A stretch of DNA of 6,980 nucleotides from Calditrichaeota bacterium AABM5.125.24. Lineage in GTDB: Bacteria > Electryoneota > AABM5-125-24 > Hatepunaeales > Hatepunaeaceae. The stretch covers positions 1 to 6,980 of the forward strand of contig MWJR01000052.1 of the NCBI GenBank assembly GCA_002127415.1, written 5' to 3'. Shown in pieces: positions 6,879 through 6,980 of the stretch. The notes beneath the pieces are model-generated. The model was not told the origin of the DNA. It searched no databases and saw nothing but the letters and a program-made list of their open reading frames with translations. Numbering within the stretch: position 1 is the stretch's first letter; the number at the start of each line of letters is the position of its first letter. The position numbers were made by a program, and so were the translations under genes.

Positions 6879-6907
6879 TTGACAGGCGGTCTTCCCGGTT
6901 TTATATT
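6879..6907 (+). promoter_or_regulatory. Near-consensus sigma-70-like promoter for the last gene
   Basis: TTGACA (6879-6884) is a perfect -35 box and TATATT (6902-6907) a five-of-six -10 box, with the ideal 17-base spacer. TATTAT at 6904-6909 overlaps it as a second choice. The start site would be near 6914, leaving about 50 bases of leader before the ATG at 6964. Confidence 0.72.
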
Positions 6908-6951
6908 ATGGAATATCAGAGAGATAGGCAGTTATTTCTGTCAAGTGATCC

Positions 6952-6957
6952 GGGAGG
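6952..6957 (+). promoter_or_regulatory. Ribosome binding site deciding the start at 6964
   Basis: GGGAGG lies six bases before the ATG at 6964. The same GGGAGGTT context precedes the ATG at 1867. With the promoter upstream, it is the main reason to call a gene that barely enters the window. Confidence 0.7.
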
Positions 6958-6963
6958 TTAGCA

Positions 6964-6980
6964 ATGGATATTTCCAGGAC
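6964..6980 (+). CDS. Start of a gene leaving the window, product unknown
   Basis: Only the first codons are present, reading M-D-I-S-R and a partial sixth codon. The call rests on the promoter at 6879-6907 and the strong, well-spaced GGGAGG at 6952-6957, not on the protein. Five residues give no clue to function. Confidence 0.65.

Larger units (their letters stand above)
6606..6963. other. Palindrome-rich intergenic region
   Basis: This 358-base spacer has no supportable gene. Open frames across it simply read through repeats. It holds three copies of a CCCGGTCAGC/GCTGGCCGGG hairpin (6639-6819), perfect palindromes at 6691-6707, 6708-6727 and 6832-6850, a promoter (6879-6907) and the ribosome binding site of the next gene (6952-6957). 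Confidence 0.75.

Noticed and set aside
6664..6961. Two short + strand open frames in the spacer after the CapA-family gene
   Set aside because: They read through the hairpin repeats and produce repeated AGR/LAGR-type peptides; neither has a ribosome binding site.

Overview
The window reads as chromosomal DNA from a bacterium with moderately high GC, probably Gram-negative. All supported genes are on the + strand and use Shine-Dalgarno motifs of the GGAGG type. The two promoters I can defend have sigma-70-like boxes. I would guess an uncultured lineage of the FCB group or a similar candidate phylum, because a large secreted CapA-type metallophosphatase with PKD and other beta-sandwich modules, set among palindrome-rich intergenic spacers, is common there. 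That is an impression from domain style, not a database result. No ribosomal or other taxonomic marker is present.

Layout. (1) Positions 2-421: 3' part of a methylated-DNA--protein-cysteine methyltransferase gene, open through the left edge and therefore 5'-truncated by the window. (2) 418-1560: a DUF362 protein whose ATG overlaps the previous stop (ATGA), so the two are probably translationally coupled. (3) 1561-1866: spacer with an octamer tandem repeat, a small hairpin, and a GC-rich hairpin before the next gene. (4) 1867-2328: small four-helix membrane protein of unknown function. (5) 2344-2430: imperfect inverted repeat of purine-rich heptads. (6) 2440-3279: TerC/Alx-family membrane protein that lacks the usual first helix and any visible ribosome binding site. 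(7) 3280-3584: nested inverted repeats, a clear intrinsic terminator, then a promoter. (8) 3585-6605: 1006-residue secreted multidomain CapA-family protein. (9) 6606-6963: three copies of a terminator-like hairpin, one split by a second hairpin, three more perfect palindromes, and a near-consensus promoter. (10) 6964-6980: first codons of a new gene that leaves the window.

The genes do not form one obvious pathway. The first pair is a likely operon joining DNA repair and an uncharacterised DUF362 protein. The small membrane protein and the TerC protein may share a transcript ending at the terminator at 3429-3457. The CapA gene looks like a separate unit with its own promoter and terminator-like hairpins. 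I do not see a convincing new multigene system. The points most worth checking are the shortened TerC gene beside the heptad inverted repeat, the families of short palindromes between genes (one showing an apparent 22-bp nested insertion), and the modular architecture of the CapA protein.
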